DNA from: Actinobacillus sp.
GTDB lineage: Bacteria > Pseudomonadota > Gammaproteobacteria > Enterobacterales > Pasteurellaceae
DNA length: 35,165 nt
Direction of reading: 5' to 3'
Assembly (NCBI GenBank): GCA_020026115.1
Contig: JAHHQY010000012.1
Coordinates: forward strand, 1-35,165
The notes under the pieces were generated by a model that was given only the letters and a program-made list of their open reading frames with translations, was not told the DNA's origin and did not search any database. The position numbers and the translations under genes are program-made. Within the stretch, counting starts at the first letter, position 1. Each line of letters begins with the position of its first letter. Of this stretch, positions 24,636 to 34,115 are shown in pieces.

Positions 24636-25541
24636 TTAAATTCGGTGCGAATCTGTTTTTGCACAGGCTTTTTTCACTTTGGCCGGTGGATCGTTTTTCG
24701 TTTGCCCATAAAAAATGGCTGGGCGTTCGTCATCGGTTAATACCGTTACGGTTCGTCCATCACTTTCATGATCGTGATGTAACGCGGTTCCTGTTAACTG
24801 CACATGGCGCAAGACGCCACCAAAAACTTGTTCTAAATTTTCTTGGGTAAAGGTGGTTTCCGTCGGCCCTACGGCTAAAACCGTACGATTAATCATCACG
24901 ACTTGATCGCAAAAATCCGGCACTGAGCCTAAATTATGCGTAGAAACTAAAATTAAATGCCCTTCCGCGCGTAATTGACCTAATAAATCTACAATGGCAT
25001 TTTCCGTTTTTACATCCACGCCCGTAAAAGGTTCATCCAGTAAAATAATCAAACTTTCTTGTGCTAAAGCGCGTGCTAAAAAAACGCGTTTTTTTTGTCC
25101 GCCCGAAAGTTCCCCAATTTGTCTATCCGCTAAATGAGCAATATCAACGCGTTCCATAGCAGATTGCACTTTCGCTTTATCTGTTGCGCTTGGAATACGT
25201 AAAAAATTCATATAACCAAAGCGCCCCATCATCACTACGTCATAAACAGATACCGGAAATTGCCAATCAACTTCTTCACTTTGTGGCACATAAGCCACCA
25301 AGTTTTGCTTTAAGGCTTGTTTAATTGGCAATCCACATAAACGCACTTCGCCTGTTTGAGGTTTGACTAACCCCATTAAACTTTTAAATAAGGTTGATTT
25401 TCCACTTCCGTTTACCCCAACCAAAGCGCAATTCATTCCGCCTTCTAAGGCAAAATTCATATCAAAAATCGCTTGATGCCCGTTGTTATAACGCACGCTT
25501 AAATCACAAACTTCAAGACTCGCAACGTTTGGTTTATTCAT
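24636..25541 (-). CDS. yfeB: Chelated iron/manganese ABC ATPase YfeB
   Basis: The 301-residue ATPase has Walker A GVNGSGKST, signature LSGGQKKR, Walker B LIILLDEPFTGVD and switch His in VSTHNLG. The start is placed at 25541 (ATG after AAAGGA), not the TTG two codons earlier. It overlaps the yfeA stop by 8 bases. A C-terminal extension with HHDHESDG may bind metal, by inference from its His content. Confidence 0.9.
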   Translation of the reverse strand: MNKPNVASLEVCDLSVRYNNGHQAIFDMNFALEGGMNCALVGVNGSGKSTLFKSLMGLVKPQTGEVRLCGLPIKQALKQNLVAYVPQSEEVDWQFPVSVYDVVMMGRFGYMNFLRIPSATDKAKVQSAMERVDIAHLADRQIGELSGGQKKRVFLARALAQESLIILLDEPFTGVDVKTENAIVDLLGQLRAEGHLILVSTHNLGSVPDFCDQVVMINRTVLAVGPTETTFTQENLEQVFGGVLRHVQLTGTALHHDHESDGRTVTVLTDDERPAIFYGQTKNDPPAKVKKACAKTDSHRI

Positions 25542-26412
25542 GTTCAAATCCTTTTACAATGGTTGAAACCGTGGTTTGTAATAAATCAATGTAAGTTGGC
25601 ACGGGACCTTTTTTATTAGAAAGGGAATCCACATATAAAACGCCCCCATATTTTGCCCCAGTTTCTTGCGCGACTTGCATGGCAGGTTTGGCTGAAATCG
25701 TACTTTCGCTAAAAACCACTGGAATGTTTTTCTCACGCACTAAGTCAATTAAATGTCTTACTTGTTGCGGAGTGCCTTGTTGCTCAGCATTTATGGCCCA
25801 CAAATAGACTTCTTGAAAACCGTAATCTTGCGCAAGATAACCAAAGGCGCCTTCACTTGTGGCAAGATAACGTTTTTCTGCGGGAATTTGTGCTAATTTC
25901 GCCCGCAAAGGTTTATCTAATGCTTTGATTTTCTCTGCATAATTTTTTGCATTACGCTGATAAATCGTCGCATTGGCTGGGTCGTGTTGCACTAATGCGT
26001 TTTTAATATTTTCAATATAAATTAAAGCCAAGGTTGGCGACATCCAAGCATGAGGATTCGGTTTTCCTTGATAAGGCCCTTCATAAATAGAAAGCGGTGT
26101 AATACCTTGAGTTAAAACCACAGAAGGTTTTTGAGGCAAATTTTGAAAAAATCGCTCAAACCAAGTTTCTAAATTTAAGCCATTCCATAAAATTAAATCC
26201 GCATCTTGTGCTTTTACAATATCTTTTGGCGTTGGCTGATAACCATGAATTTCTGCGCCAGGTTTGGTAATAGATTCCACAATGGCCGCGTCACCTGCAA
26301 CATTTTGTGCCATATCTTGCAAAATGGTAAAGGTGGTAATGACTTTTAATTTCCCTTGCACGGGTAAAATCAATGCGAAACAAGCTAAAAATAATGCGAC
26401 TTTTTTTCCCAT
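25534..26412 (-). CDS. yfeA: Periplasmic iron/manganese-binding protein YfeA
   Basis: This 292-residue cluster 9 (ZnuA-like) solute-binding protein has signal peptide MGKKVALFLACFALILPVQG. Likely metal ligands are the His in AEIHGYQP, the His in PNPHAWMSP, the Glu in TSEGAFGYL (or nearby) and the Asp in LYVDSLS, the pattern of Yfe/Sit-type binders for Mn and Fe. The short His-poor loop argues against a zinc transporter. It leads the yfeABCD operon and has a Fur-type promoter. Confidence 0.9.
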   Translation of the reverse strand: MGKKVALFLACFALILPVQGKLKVITTFTILQDMAQNVAGDAAIVESITKPGAEIHGYQPTPKDIVKAQDADLILWNGLNLETWFERFFQNLPQKPSVVLTQGITPLSIYEGPYQGKPNPHAWMSPTLALIYIENIKNALVQHDPANATIYQRNAKNYAEKIKALDKPLRAKLAQIPAEKRYLATSEGAFGYLAQDYGFQEVYLWAINAEQQGTPQQVRHLIDLVREKNIPVVFSESTISAKPAMQVAQETGAKYGGVLYVDSLSNKKGPVPTYIDLLQTTVSTIVKGFEHE

Positions 26413-26459
26413 ATTTTCACCTTTTTAATCATTCATCCTCGTTGTTAAAAACGGCAAGG

Positions 26460-26502
26460 ATTATAATGAAGTCTTTTTTAAATGTAAATGATAATGATTA
26501 TT
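26460..26502 (-). promoter_or_regulatory. yfeA promoter with Fur box
   Basis: On the minus strand -35 TTTACA (26483-26488) and a perfect -10 TATAAT (26460-26465) are 17 bases apart. A Fur-like 19-mer at 26484-26502, containing ATGATAATGATTATT, matches 14 of 19 consensus positions and covers the -35. Iron-bound Fur would therefore repress yfeABCD. Confidence 0.75.
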
Positions 26503-26557
26503 AAAAAGCACGCTCGCGCCGAATTTTTGCTTTTTTTTATTTTTTCTGCCTTTCTCG

Positions 26558-26600
26558 TTGCAAAAAAATGAAAACTCAATAAAATGAACGTTCGTTCATT
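26558..26600 (+). promoter_or_regulatory. acrR promoter and TetR-type operator
   Basis: A perfect inverted repeat AATGAACG-TT-CGTTCATT (26583-26600) is of the type bound by AcrR-like TetR regulators. It begins within the -10 TAAAAT (26580-26585), which lies 16 bases from a -35 TTGCAA (26558-26563). Binding would block acrR-acrA-acrB transcription. Confidence 0.75.
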
Positions 26601-26636
26601 ACTGGGGAGGTTTCCCTTTTTTTATTTGGAGTTTTG

Positions 26637-27209
26637 ATGAAAGAACTTTCCATGGAAGAAAAAATCTTCGCTTCCACACAAAGTTTAATGGCGGAAGTGG
26701 GATTACAAGGTTTATCCATGCAAAAAATCGCAAAACGCGCAGGTATTTCAGCTGGCACGATTTATTTGCATTTCACCAATAAAGAAGCCTTATTGCAGGA
26801 ATTAGCGTTACGAATTTTTAAATTATTCCAACGCACCTTATGGACAGATTTCGATGAATCCCGTCCTATTTTCCAACAATATCAAACCATGTGGTGGAAT
26901 ATTTGGCTTTTATTACAAGAAAACCCTGAGCTCATTATCAATATGAACCAATATCATGCGCTACCAGGACTTGATCGTTTATGTAAAGAAAGTGAAGAAA
27001 AAGGCGGTGGTCCTTGGTATTCCTTTTGCGAACGAGCAATTCAAGCGGGGGAAATTGTTAATTTACCGCCAAATTTATTATGGAATTTAAGTTTGGAAAC
27101 CGCCATTAATGTGGCCTTAGATTGTGCTTTTATGCAATCAAAACTCACTGATGACCAATTAGATATGGTAATAAAACGCAGTTTTTATGCCATCAAAGCA
27201 AATCTTTAA
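26637..27209 (+). CDS. acrR: TetR-family repressor of the efflux operon, AcrR-like
   Basis: The 190-residue protein has a TetR helix-turn-helix near residues 15-50 (MAEVGLQGLSMQKIAKRAGI, then SAGTIYLHFTNKEALL) and a variable helical ligand domain. The ATG at 26637 follows GGAG at 5 bases, better than the TTG one codon earlier. The operator upstream and the acrA-acrB genes 14 bases downstream indicate a self-controlled repressor of multidrug efflux, released by drug binding. Confidence 0.88.
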   Translation: MKELSMEEKIFASTQSLMAEVGLQGLSMQKIAKRAGISAGTIYLHFTNKEALLQELALRIFKLFQRTLWTDFDESRPIFQQYQTMWWNIWLLLQENPELIINMNQYHALPGLDRLCKESEEKGGGPWYSFCERAIQAGEIVNLPPNLLWNLSLETAINVALDCAFMQSKLTDDQLDMVIKRSFYAIKANL

Positions 27210-27223
27210 TTTTAGGAGACCTT

Positions 27224-28432
27224 ATGTCGCAAATCGTTCCTGCTAAAAAATCACATAGCTGGCTAATGAAAGGCGCCTTAGCACTTTTTGTGCTAATTTT
27301 CGCTTTAGTTTTAGGCTTGAATGCTTTTAAAAGTTATAAAACGAATCAATATTTATCCCATATGCCAGAACCTATCAATCCTGTTACGGCAATAACCTTA
27401 ACGCCTCAAATTTGGACGCCCGTCCTTGATGCCACAGGTGTTGTGCGCGCAAACCAAGGCGCTATGTTAAAAGCGCAAACTTCAGGGGTGGTCGCACAAA
27501 TTCTTGTAAAAGCCGGACAACAGGTCAAAAAAGGTGATGTGTTAGTCGTTTTAGATGATGGCGTGGAAAAAGCCAATTTAGCCGTATCTGAAGCAAAACT
27601 TGCTAGCGTGCGCCAAACTTACCAAAGTTATGTCAAACTTTTCCGCTCTCATAGCGTTTCTAAACAAGAACTTGATAATGCAAAAGCAAGCCTTGACTCT
27701 CTACAAGCGAATATTGATGCCTTAAAAGCGTCTTTAAGCCGTCGCCAAATTGTCGCGCCTTTTAGCGGAACAACAGGGATTGTGAAAGTGAACGTGGGGC
27801 AATTTGTTAATGCTGGCGGAGATGTTCTACGTTTAGAAGATCGTAGCCAAATGAAAGTCGATTTTGCAATTGCTCAAAATAATTTAGCAAAATTACACTT
27901 AGGGCAAACCATTGTCGCAACCACTGACGCCTATCCAAACCAAGAATTTAGCGGAGAAATTAGCGCAATTGACCCAGCCATTGATGCCTCTTCTGGTTTA
28001 ATTGATGTGCAAGCGACATTCGCGCCGAAAAATGAGCAACTGCTCTTAGCGGGTATGTTTACTGCATTACGCCTTCATTTACCTACCGAAGAAAAACAAT
28101 TTGTCGTTCCGCAAGTTGCGATTAACTTTAATATGTACGGCGATTTTATTTATGTGCTAACCCCATTATCCGCTGAAGAAAAAGCCAACTTATTGAAAAA
28201 TCCACATTTCCTTTATAAAGAACAAATGGATAATCTTTATCGCGCCAAACAATTACCGATTGAAGTAAAAGATCGCCGTAATGTTAATGCGCAACTTATC
28301 AACCAAGACTTAAAATTTGGTGAAAAAATTGTCGTAGGCGGTATGCAGGCTTTAGGTAAAAATAGCTTAGTTATTGTGAAAGACAAACCTTTAATTGGTA
28401 CCACAGTTCCTACTCTAAGCAGTCATTTATAA
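27224..28432 (+). CDS. acrA: RND efflux periplasmic adaptor AcrA
   Basis: The 402-residue membrane fusion protein has an N-terminal helix (about 15-35) and no lipobox, so it is anchored by a transmembrane segment rather than by lipid. The lipoyl halves (QTSGVVAQILVKAGQQVKKG and RRQIVAPFSGTTGIVKVNVG) flank a hairpin (about 118-175). AGGAGA precedes the ATG. It links AcrB to an outer-membrane TolC channel, which is not encoded here. A TCGCGCCGA copy is at 28020. Confidence 0.9.
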   Translation: MSQIVPAKKSHSWLMKGALALFVLIFALVLGLNAFKSYKTNQYLSHMPEPINPVTAITLTPQIWTPVLDATGVVRANQGAMLKAQTSGVVAQILVKAGQQVKKGDVLVVLDDGVEKANLAVSEAKLASVRQTYQSYVKLFRSHSVSKQELDNAKASLDSLQANIDALKASLSRRQIVAPFSGTTGIVKVNVGQFVNAGGDVLRLEDRSQMKVDFAIAQNNLAKLHLGQTIVATTDAYPNQEFSGEISAIDPAIDASSGLIDVQATFAPKNEQLLLAGMFTALRLHLPTEEKQFVVPQVAINFNMYGDFIYVLTPLSAEEKANLLKNPHFLYKEQMDNLYRAKQLPIEVKDRRNVNAQLINQDLKFGEKIVVGGMQALGKNSLVIVKDKPLIGTTVPTLSSHL

Positions 28433-28441
28433 GGAATGGCA

Positions 28442-31400
28442 ATGAAATTTAGTGATATTTTTATTCGTCGCCCCGTTATGGCGGCTTGTATTAGTTTGTT
28501 AATTGTTATTCTCGGCTTGCAGGCGCTTTCAAAATTAAATGTGCGCCAATATCCGAAAATGACCACTACAGTATTAACTGTTTCCACCACATATCCAGGG
28601 GCGGATGCAGGCTTAATGCAATCTTTTGTTACCTCAACCTTAGAAGAATCCATCGCACAGGCGGAAAATATTGACTATATGTCATCATCCAGTACGCCAA
28701 GTAGTTCTCGTATTCAAGTTAAAATGAAATTGAATACTGACCCGAACGCGGCTTTAGCGGATATTTTAGCTAAAGTTAATGCGGTGAAATCTCAACTTCC
28801 ACAAGGTATTGAAGACCCAGTAATTACCTCTTCAACAGGGGCTTCGGGGATTTTATATTTACGCTTTTACTCCGATAAACTCAATGCAAGTCAAGTGACT
28901 GACTATATTGAACGCGTTGTAAAACCACAATTCTTTACCGTTGAAGGGGTTTCGCAAGTCACCATTTATGGTGCGGCAAAATATGCGATGCGCATTTGGT
29001 TAAATCCTGAAAAAATTGCGTCTGAACATTTATCCGTGCCTGAAATTATGTCTGCTTTACGGGCAAATAACCTACAAACTGCCGCAGGTAATGAAGATGG
29101 TTATTATGTGATTTATCGCAATAAAATTAATACCACCACAAATACGATTCAAGATTTAGGTAATTTAGTGGTTGCAGGCAGTGGCGAACATTTAATTCGT
29201 TTAAAAGACATCGCAGATGTGGAATTAGATAAAGCAAGTAATGCCGCTCAAGCAACTGCAAATGGTAAAGATGCGGTCATTCTTTCAATTGAATCGACAC
29301 CAACGGCCAACCCTATTGACGTGGTAAAAGACATTATGCCTCTTTACCAACAAATTGTGGAAAATTTACCGAATGGTATTCAATCAGAAGTGATGTATGA
29401 CACCACAATCGCTATTGATAACTCAATTCACGAAGTATTAAAAACTATCGTCGAAGCAACGGTTATCGTTTTGGTGGTGATTTTGCTCTTTATTGGTTCT
29501 TTAAATGCGATTTTAATTCCAATTATTACCATTCCAATTTCTTTAATTGGCGTGGTTATGATGCTACAAACTTTTGATTTCACCCTAAATTTAATGACCT
29601 TATTAGCAATGATTTTAGCTATTGGTCTTGTGGTGGATGACGCCATTGTGGTTTTAGAAAATGTGGATCGTCACATTAAAGAAGGGGAAACGCCTTTCCG
29701 TGCGGCCATTATTGGTACACGCGAAATTGCCGTTCCAGTTATTTCTATGACCATTGCTTTAGTTGCTGTTTATTCACCAATGGCTTTAATGGGCGGAATT
29801 ACAGGCTCGCTTTTCAAAGAGTTTGCTTTAACGCTGGCTGGTGCTGTCTTTATTTCTGGTATCGTTGCTCTCACCCTTTCACCGATGATGAGTAGCAAAT
29901 TATTAAAAAGTAATGAAGCGCCAAATCAGTTTGAACAACGCATTGATGCTTCTTTCCAAAAAATCGCCTCTTTATATAGTAAAGTTTTAAATGTTGTTAT
30001 GAATAGCCGTAAATGCTTATTAGCCTTTGCTATGGTCATTTTCGCAACATTACCTTTCTTATATTCTTCTTTGGCCAGTGAAATGACCCCAAAAGAAGAT
30101 AAAGGTGGCTTTTTTGTTATGGGAACCGCGCCTGCGACAACGAATTCAGAATATGTGCAAGAAGCCATGCATGAATACGAAAACATTTTACAAAATAATG
30201 AAAATGTTTCTTCCGCAATGGTCATTACTGGCGTACCTAGCAATAACCAAGCAATTAGTATTGCAACCTTAAAAGACTGGTCATTGCGCAATGAAAGCCA
30301 AGAACAAATTGTTAACCAAATTAACAAACAGGCGAAAGGCATTCCTGAAATGACGATTACTGCCTTTGGTTTTCCTGAAATTAACACTGGTGAATCCGGT
30401 CCCCCTGTGAGTTTTGTTATTAGTACAAACCAAGACTATGAAAAACTTGCAATTATTGCTGAAAATTTCTTGGATAAAATGCGTAAATCAGGCTTATTTG
30501 TTTACACCAATTTGGATTTAAAATTCAACACCGCTGAAGTACAAATGCAAATTGATAAAGACAAAGCGCGTACTTACGGAATTACGATGCAACAAATCGC
30601 CCAAACTTTAGGTAGCTATTTATCAGCGGGAACGATTACTCGTATTAACATTGATGGACGTGCCTATAAAGTTATTGCGCAAGTAAAACGTGCCGATCGT
30701 TTATCGCCTGAAGCCTTGAAGTCTTACTTTGTTAAAACAACCAGTGGCGTTAATGTTCCGCTTTCCAGCTTAGTGAGCTTTAGCTTAAAACCAACGCCTG
30801 CCTCTTTACCGCGTTTTAATCAGCTTAACTCAGCGACAATTTCCGCGGTACCAATGCCGACCAAATCTATGGGCGATGCAGTAGAATGGTTGAAAAATGC
30901 GGCGAAAACTGATTTACCGCAAAATTATCAAGTGGACTTCCGTAGTGAATCACGTCAATTTGTACAAGAAGGTAATAGCCTTGCCTTAACTTTCTTATTG
31001 GCGATTTTGATTATTTATTTAGTCCTTGCGATTCAATTTGAATCATTCCGTGACCCACTTGTTATTCTAGTTTCCGTTCCACTTGCCGTAAGTGGTGCGT
31101 TACTCGTGCTAAGTTTATGTGGGTTCTTCGGTATACCCGGGGCGACTTTAAATATTTATTCCGAAGTGGGCTTAATTACCCTAATTGGTTTAATTACCAA
31201 ACACGGGATTTTAATGTGCGAAGTTGCAAAAGAAGAACAATTAAACCATGGGAAAGATCGCATTGAGGCGATTATGATTGCCGCGCGTATTCGCTTACGC
31301 CCAATTTTAATGACGACCGCTGCGATGATTGCAGGTTTAATTCCGCTTCTTTATGCAAGCGGGGCTGGTGCGGTTTCTCGCTTTAGTATTGGTATCGTTA

Positions 31401-31510
31401 TCGTGGCAGGTTTATCCATCGGGACGCTCTTTACTTTATTTGTTTTACCGGTTATCTACACCTTCCTTGCAAGTCGTCACAAACCGTTGCCGATTTTTGA
31501 GGAAAAATAA
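28442..31510 (+). CDS. acrB: RND multidrug efflux pump AcrB
   Basis: The 1022-residue inner-membrane pump has the N-terminus KFSDIFIRRPVMA, two large periplasmic loops and twelve helices. The proton-relay pair of Asp is in GLVVDDAIVVLENVDRH (helix 4) and the Lys in LITKHGILMCEVAKE (helix 10), all intact. I use ATG 28442, 6 bases after AAGGA; the ATG at 28436 touches that site. Substrate range cannot be read from sequence; it resembles the single AcrB of Haemophilus rather than E. coli AcrB in detail. Confidence 0.92.
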   Translation: MKFSDIFIRRPVMAACISLLIVILGLQALSKLNVRQYPKMTTTVLTVSTTYPGADAGLMQSFVTSTLEESIAQAENIDYMSSSSTPSSSRIQVKMKLNTDPNAALADILAKVNAVKSQLPQGIEDPVITSSTGASGILYLRFYSDKLNASQVTDYIERVVKPQFFTVEGVSQVTIYGAAKYAMRIWLNPEKIASEHLSVPEIMSALRANNLQTAAGNEDGYYVIYRNKINTTTNTIQDLGNLVVAGSGEHLIRLKDIADVELDKASNAAQATANGKDAVILSIESTPTANPIDVVKDIMPLYQQIVENLPNGIQSEVMYDTTIAIDNSIHEVLKTIVEATVIVLVVILLFIGSLNAILIPIITIPISLIGVVMMLQTFDFTLNLMTLLAMILAIGLVVDDAIVVLENVDRHIKEGETPFRAAIIGTREIAVPVISMTIALVAVYSPMALMGGITGSLFKEFALTLAGAVFISGIVALTLSPMMSSKLLKSNEAPNQFEQRIDASFQKIASLYSKVLNVVMNSRKCLLAFAMVIFATLPFLYSSLASEMTPKEDKGGFFVMGTAPATTNSEYVQEAMHEYENILQNNENVSSAMVITGVPSNNQAISIATLKDWSLRNESQEQIVNQINKQAKGIPEMTITAFGFPEINTGESGPPVSFVISTNQDYEKLAIIAENFLDKMRKSGLFVYTNLDLKFNTAEVQMQIDKDKARTYGITMQQIAQTLGSYLSAGTITRINIDGRAYKVIAQVKRADRLSPEALKSYFVKTTSGVNVPLSSLVSFSLKPTPASLPRFNQLNSATISAVPMPTKSMGDAVEWLKNAAKTDLPQNYQVDFRSESRQFVQEGNSLALTFLLAILIIYLVLAIQFESFRDPLVILVSVPLAVSGALLVLSLCGFFGIPGATLNIYSEVGLITLIGLITKHGILMCEVAKEEQLNHGKDRIEAIMIAARIRLRPILMTTAAMIAGLIPLLYASGAGAVSRFSIGIVIVAGLSIGTLFTLFVLPVIYTFLASRHKPLPIFEEK

Positions 31511-31527
31511 ACTCGCTTAATCTAAAA

Positions 31528-31566
31528 CTCGCGCCGAAAAATCCTCTTTCATTTTTCGGTGCGTTT
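31528..31566 (+). terminator. Terminator of acrRAB, inverted motif pair with one variant arm
   Basis: CTCGCGCCGAAAAAT pairs with ATTTTTCGGTGCG, with one G-T wobble, followed by TTTTTTT. The first arm is an exact TCGCGCCGA copy (31529); the second carries the T variant of the motif (31556). Confidence 0.8.
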
Positions 31567-31624
31567 TTTTATTTATATGATTTTGGTATAAACTATGCCA
31601 ACTTAAAATTTAAAGGATAAAACT

Positions 31625-32998
31625 ATGAAAAAACTTAGCGCTGTTATTTTAGCTGCGGGCAAAGGCACCCGTATGTATTCCGATTTACCCAAAGTGTTAC
31701 ACCAAATTGCCGGTAAAGCTATGGTGCAACATGTTATTGATACTGCCAAAAAACTTAACGCACAAAACATTCATTTAATTTATGGCCATGCCGGCGAAAC
31801 GATGCAATCGGCCTTAAAAGACCAACCAGTACATTGGGTTTACCAAGCAGAACAACTTGGCACAGGACATGCTATGCAACAAGCTGCTCCTTTTTTTGCC
31901 GATGATGAAAATATTCTGATGCTTTACGGTGATGCCCCTTTAATTCAAGCTGAAACCTTACAAAAATTAATTAACGCAAAACCTGCAAACGGCATCGCTC
32001 TATTAACCGTAAAATTAGACAATCCCACAGGTTACGGCCGTATTTTACGTAATGAAAAACAAGAAATTATCGGTATTGTAGAAGAAAAAGATGCCACTGA
32101 TGAACAACGTAAAATTCAAGAAGTGAATACTGGTGTGATGGTGTCTTGTGGTAAAGATTTCAAAAAATGGTTAGCTAATTTAGATAATAACAACGCGCAA
32201 AAAGAATACTATATGACGGATGTCATTGCACTTGCGAAACAAGATGGCGAACAAATTGCAGGCGTGCAAGCGCAAGATTTTATGGAAGTCGAAGGAGCTA
32301 ACAACCGTTTACAACTCGCAGCCTTAGAGCGTTACTTCCAATCGCAACAAGCGAAAAAATTACTTCTTGCTGGCGTGATGTTGCGTGACCCTCAACGCTT
32401 TGATTTACGTGGTGAATTAACCCATGGCAAAGATGTAGAAATTGATGTCAATGTTGTTATGGAAGGCAAAATTCAACTCGGTAACAATGTGCGCATTGGC
32501 GCAGGAAGTATCTTAAAAAATTGTCAAATTGGCGACAATGTGGAAATTAAACCTTACTCTGTGCTTGAAGATGCTGTTGTTGGCGAAAAAGCCCAAATTG
32601 GTCCTTTTGCACGCCTTCGTCCAGATACGGTTTTAAGTGCTGAAACCCATATTGGTAATTTCGTAGAAGTGAAAAAATCTACTGTGGGTAAAGGTTCTAA
32701 AATCAATCACTTAACTTATATTGGTGATGCAGAAATTGGGGCTGATTGTAACATTGGCGCAGGCGTGATTACCTGTAATTACGATGGCAAAAATAAATTC
32801 AAAACCATTATTGGCGATGATGTTTTTGTCGGTTCAGACTGTCAACTTGTCGCGCCTGTTTCAATTGCAACGGGCGCAACCATTGGCGCTGGCACAACCT
32901 TAACCAAAAATGTATTAAATGCGGATTTAGTTATTTCACGCGTGAAACAAAAACACATTTCAAGTGACATCTGGCAACGTCCTCGTAAAGAAAAATAA
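31625..32998 (+). CDS. glmU: Bifunctional GlcNAc-1-P uridyltransferase / GlcN-1-P acetyltransferase GlmU
   Basis: The 457-residue enzyme makes UDP-GlcNAc, precursor of peptidoglycan and lipid A. The N-terminal pyrophosphorylase domain (1-230) has VILAAGKGTRM and MLYGDAPLI; the C-terminal left-handed beta-helix (about 250-457) has repeated hexapeptides (IGDNVEIKPYSVLEDAVVG) and ends with acetyltransferase residues in NHLTYIGDAEIG and CNYDGKNKFKT. AAAGGA precedes the ATG. Two genes of MurNAc recycling follow at short spacing. Confidence 0.95.
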   Translation: MKKLSAVILAAGKGTRMYSDLPKVLHQIAGKAMVQHVIDTAKKLNAQNIHLIYGHAGETMQSALKDQPVHWVYQAEQLGTGHAMQQAAPFFADDENILMLYGDAPLIQAETLQKLINAKPANGIALLTVKLDNPTGYGRILRNEKQEIIGIVEEKDATDEQRKIQEVNTGVMVSCGKDFKKWLANLDNNNAQKEYYMTDVIALAKQDGEQIAGVQAQDFMEVEGANNRLQLAALERYFQSQQAKKLLLAGVMLRDPQRFDLRGELTHGKDVEIDVNVVMEGKIQLGNNVRIGAGSILKNCQIGDNVEIKPYSVLEDAVVGEKAQIGPFARLRPDTVLSAETHIGNFVEVKKSTVGKGSKINHLTYIGDAEIGADCNIGAGVITCNYDGKNKFKTIIGDDVFVGSDCQLVAPVSIATGATIGAGTTLTKNVLNADLVISRVKQKHISSDIWQRPRKEK

Positions 32999-33007
32999 GG
33001 TATAAAA

Positions 33008-34114
33008 ATGGCGCTTTTTATTGGCATAATGTCAGGAACCAGCTTAGATGGCGTTGATGTAAGTTTATTGTCCATCGAAAAACAAGAAATGCGCATTATC
33101 GCAAGTCTTGGTTTGCCGATGCCTAACCCTTTACGCCAACGCTTAAGTGCTTTACATCAAGGCCACACAAGCTTACTTGAACTTGGGCAATTAAATGAAG
33201 AATTAGCCTTTTTATATGCCGATGCCGTAAAAAAGTTCCTTGAAAAACAAAACCTTAAATCAAAAGATATTAGCGCGATAGGTTGTCATGGCCAAACGGT
33301 TTGGCATGCTCCGCAAGGGGATTTTCCCTTTACGATGCAACTTGGCAACCATCAATTACTTGCTCGTTTATGTCAAATTCCTTGCATCGGCGATTTTCGT
33401 CAAAAAGATATGGCATATGGCGGGCAAGGTGCGCCTTTAGTTCCCGCATTTCACCAAGATGTTTTTTTCTCTCCTCAATGGCAAACCGCCGTGCTTAATA
33501 TTGGTGGCATAAGTAATGTTTCACTTTTAGCGACAAACTGCCCTGTTTTAGGTTTTGATACGGGGCCAGGTAATGCTCTCATGGATTTATGGATAGAAAA
33601 ACAACAAGGTAAAAGCTACGATAAAAATGGCGAATGGGCCGAAAAAGGACAAATTTTGCCTGAACTTTTAGCCCATTTTTTACAAGACCCTTATTTTCAA
33701 TTAACACCCCCAAAAAGTACAGGCCGAGAATATTTTAATTTATCTTGGCTTAACAAAAAGTTACAAAATTTCGGCGCGAGTGTAAAAGCCTGCGATGTGC
33801 AAGCTACGCTCACAGCCTTAACTGCAGAATGTAGCGTGCAAGCCTTAAAATCTTGGGCGACGGAAGATAAACCTTGTCGTTTATTACTTTGTGGCGGTGG
33901 GGCTAAAAATCAGTTTTTACGCAAACTTTTCCAAAAAGCCCTACCTCATTGGCTGATCGCTGACACTTCCCTTTGCCATATCGATCCTGATTATGTTGAA
34001 GCGGCGGCCTTTGCCTGGCTTGCTTATCGCCGTTGGCATCAACTTCCTTCTAATTTACCTAGCGTAACGGGCGCAAGTCAGGCCGTCAGTTTAGGTGTTA
34101 TTTATTACCCTTAA
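33008..34114 (+). CDS. anmK: Anhydro-N-acetylmuramic acid kinase AnmK
   Basis: The 368-residue kinase phosphorylates and opens anhydro-MurNAc from cell-wall turnover to give MurNAc-6-P. Family motifs are IGIMSGTSLDGVDVSLL (ATP site), GCHGQTVWHAP, YGGQGAPLVPAFH, IGGISNVSLL, GFDTGPGNALMD and LLCGGGAKN. It begins 9 bases after glmU with AAGG before the ATG and is followed by murQ after a single base, forming the next step. Motif copy at 33771. Confidence 0.94.
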   Translation: MALFIGIMSGTSLDGVDVSLLSIEKQEMRIIASLGLPMPNPLRQRLSALHQGHTSLLELGQLNEELAFLYADAVKKFLEKQNLKSKDISAIGCHGQTVWHAPQGDFPFTMQLGNHQLLARLCQIPCIGDFRQKDMAYGGQGAPLVPAFHQDVFFSPQWQTAVLNIGGISNVSLLATNCPVLGFDTGPGNALMDLWIEKQQGKSYDKNGEWAEKGQILPELLAHFLQDPYFQLTPPKSTGREYFNLSWLNKKLQNFGASVKACDVQATLTALTAECSVQALKSWATEDKPCRLLLCGGGAKNQFLRKLFQKALPHWLIADTSLCHIDPDYVEAAAFAWLAYRRWHQLPSNLPSVTGASQAVSLGVIYYP

Positions 34115-34115
34115 T

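Noticed and set aside
29926..30387. 153-codon minus-strand frame inside acrB
   Set aside because: It is a shadow of acrB; the pump sequence is continuous and conserved there.
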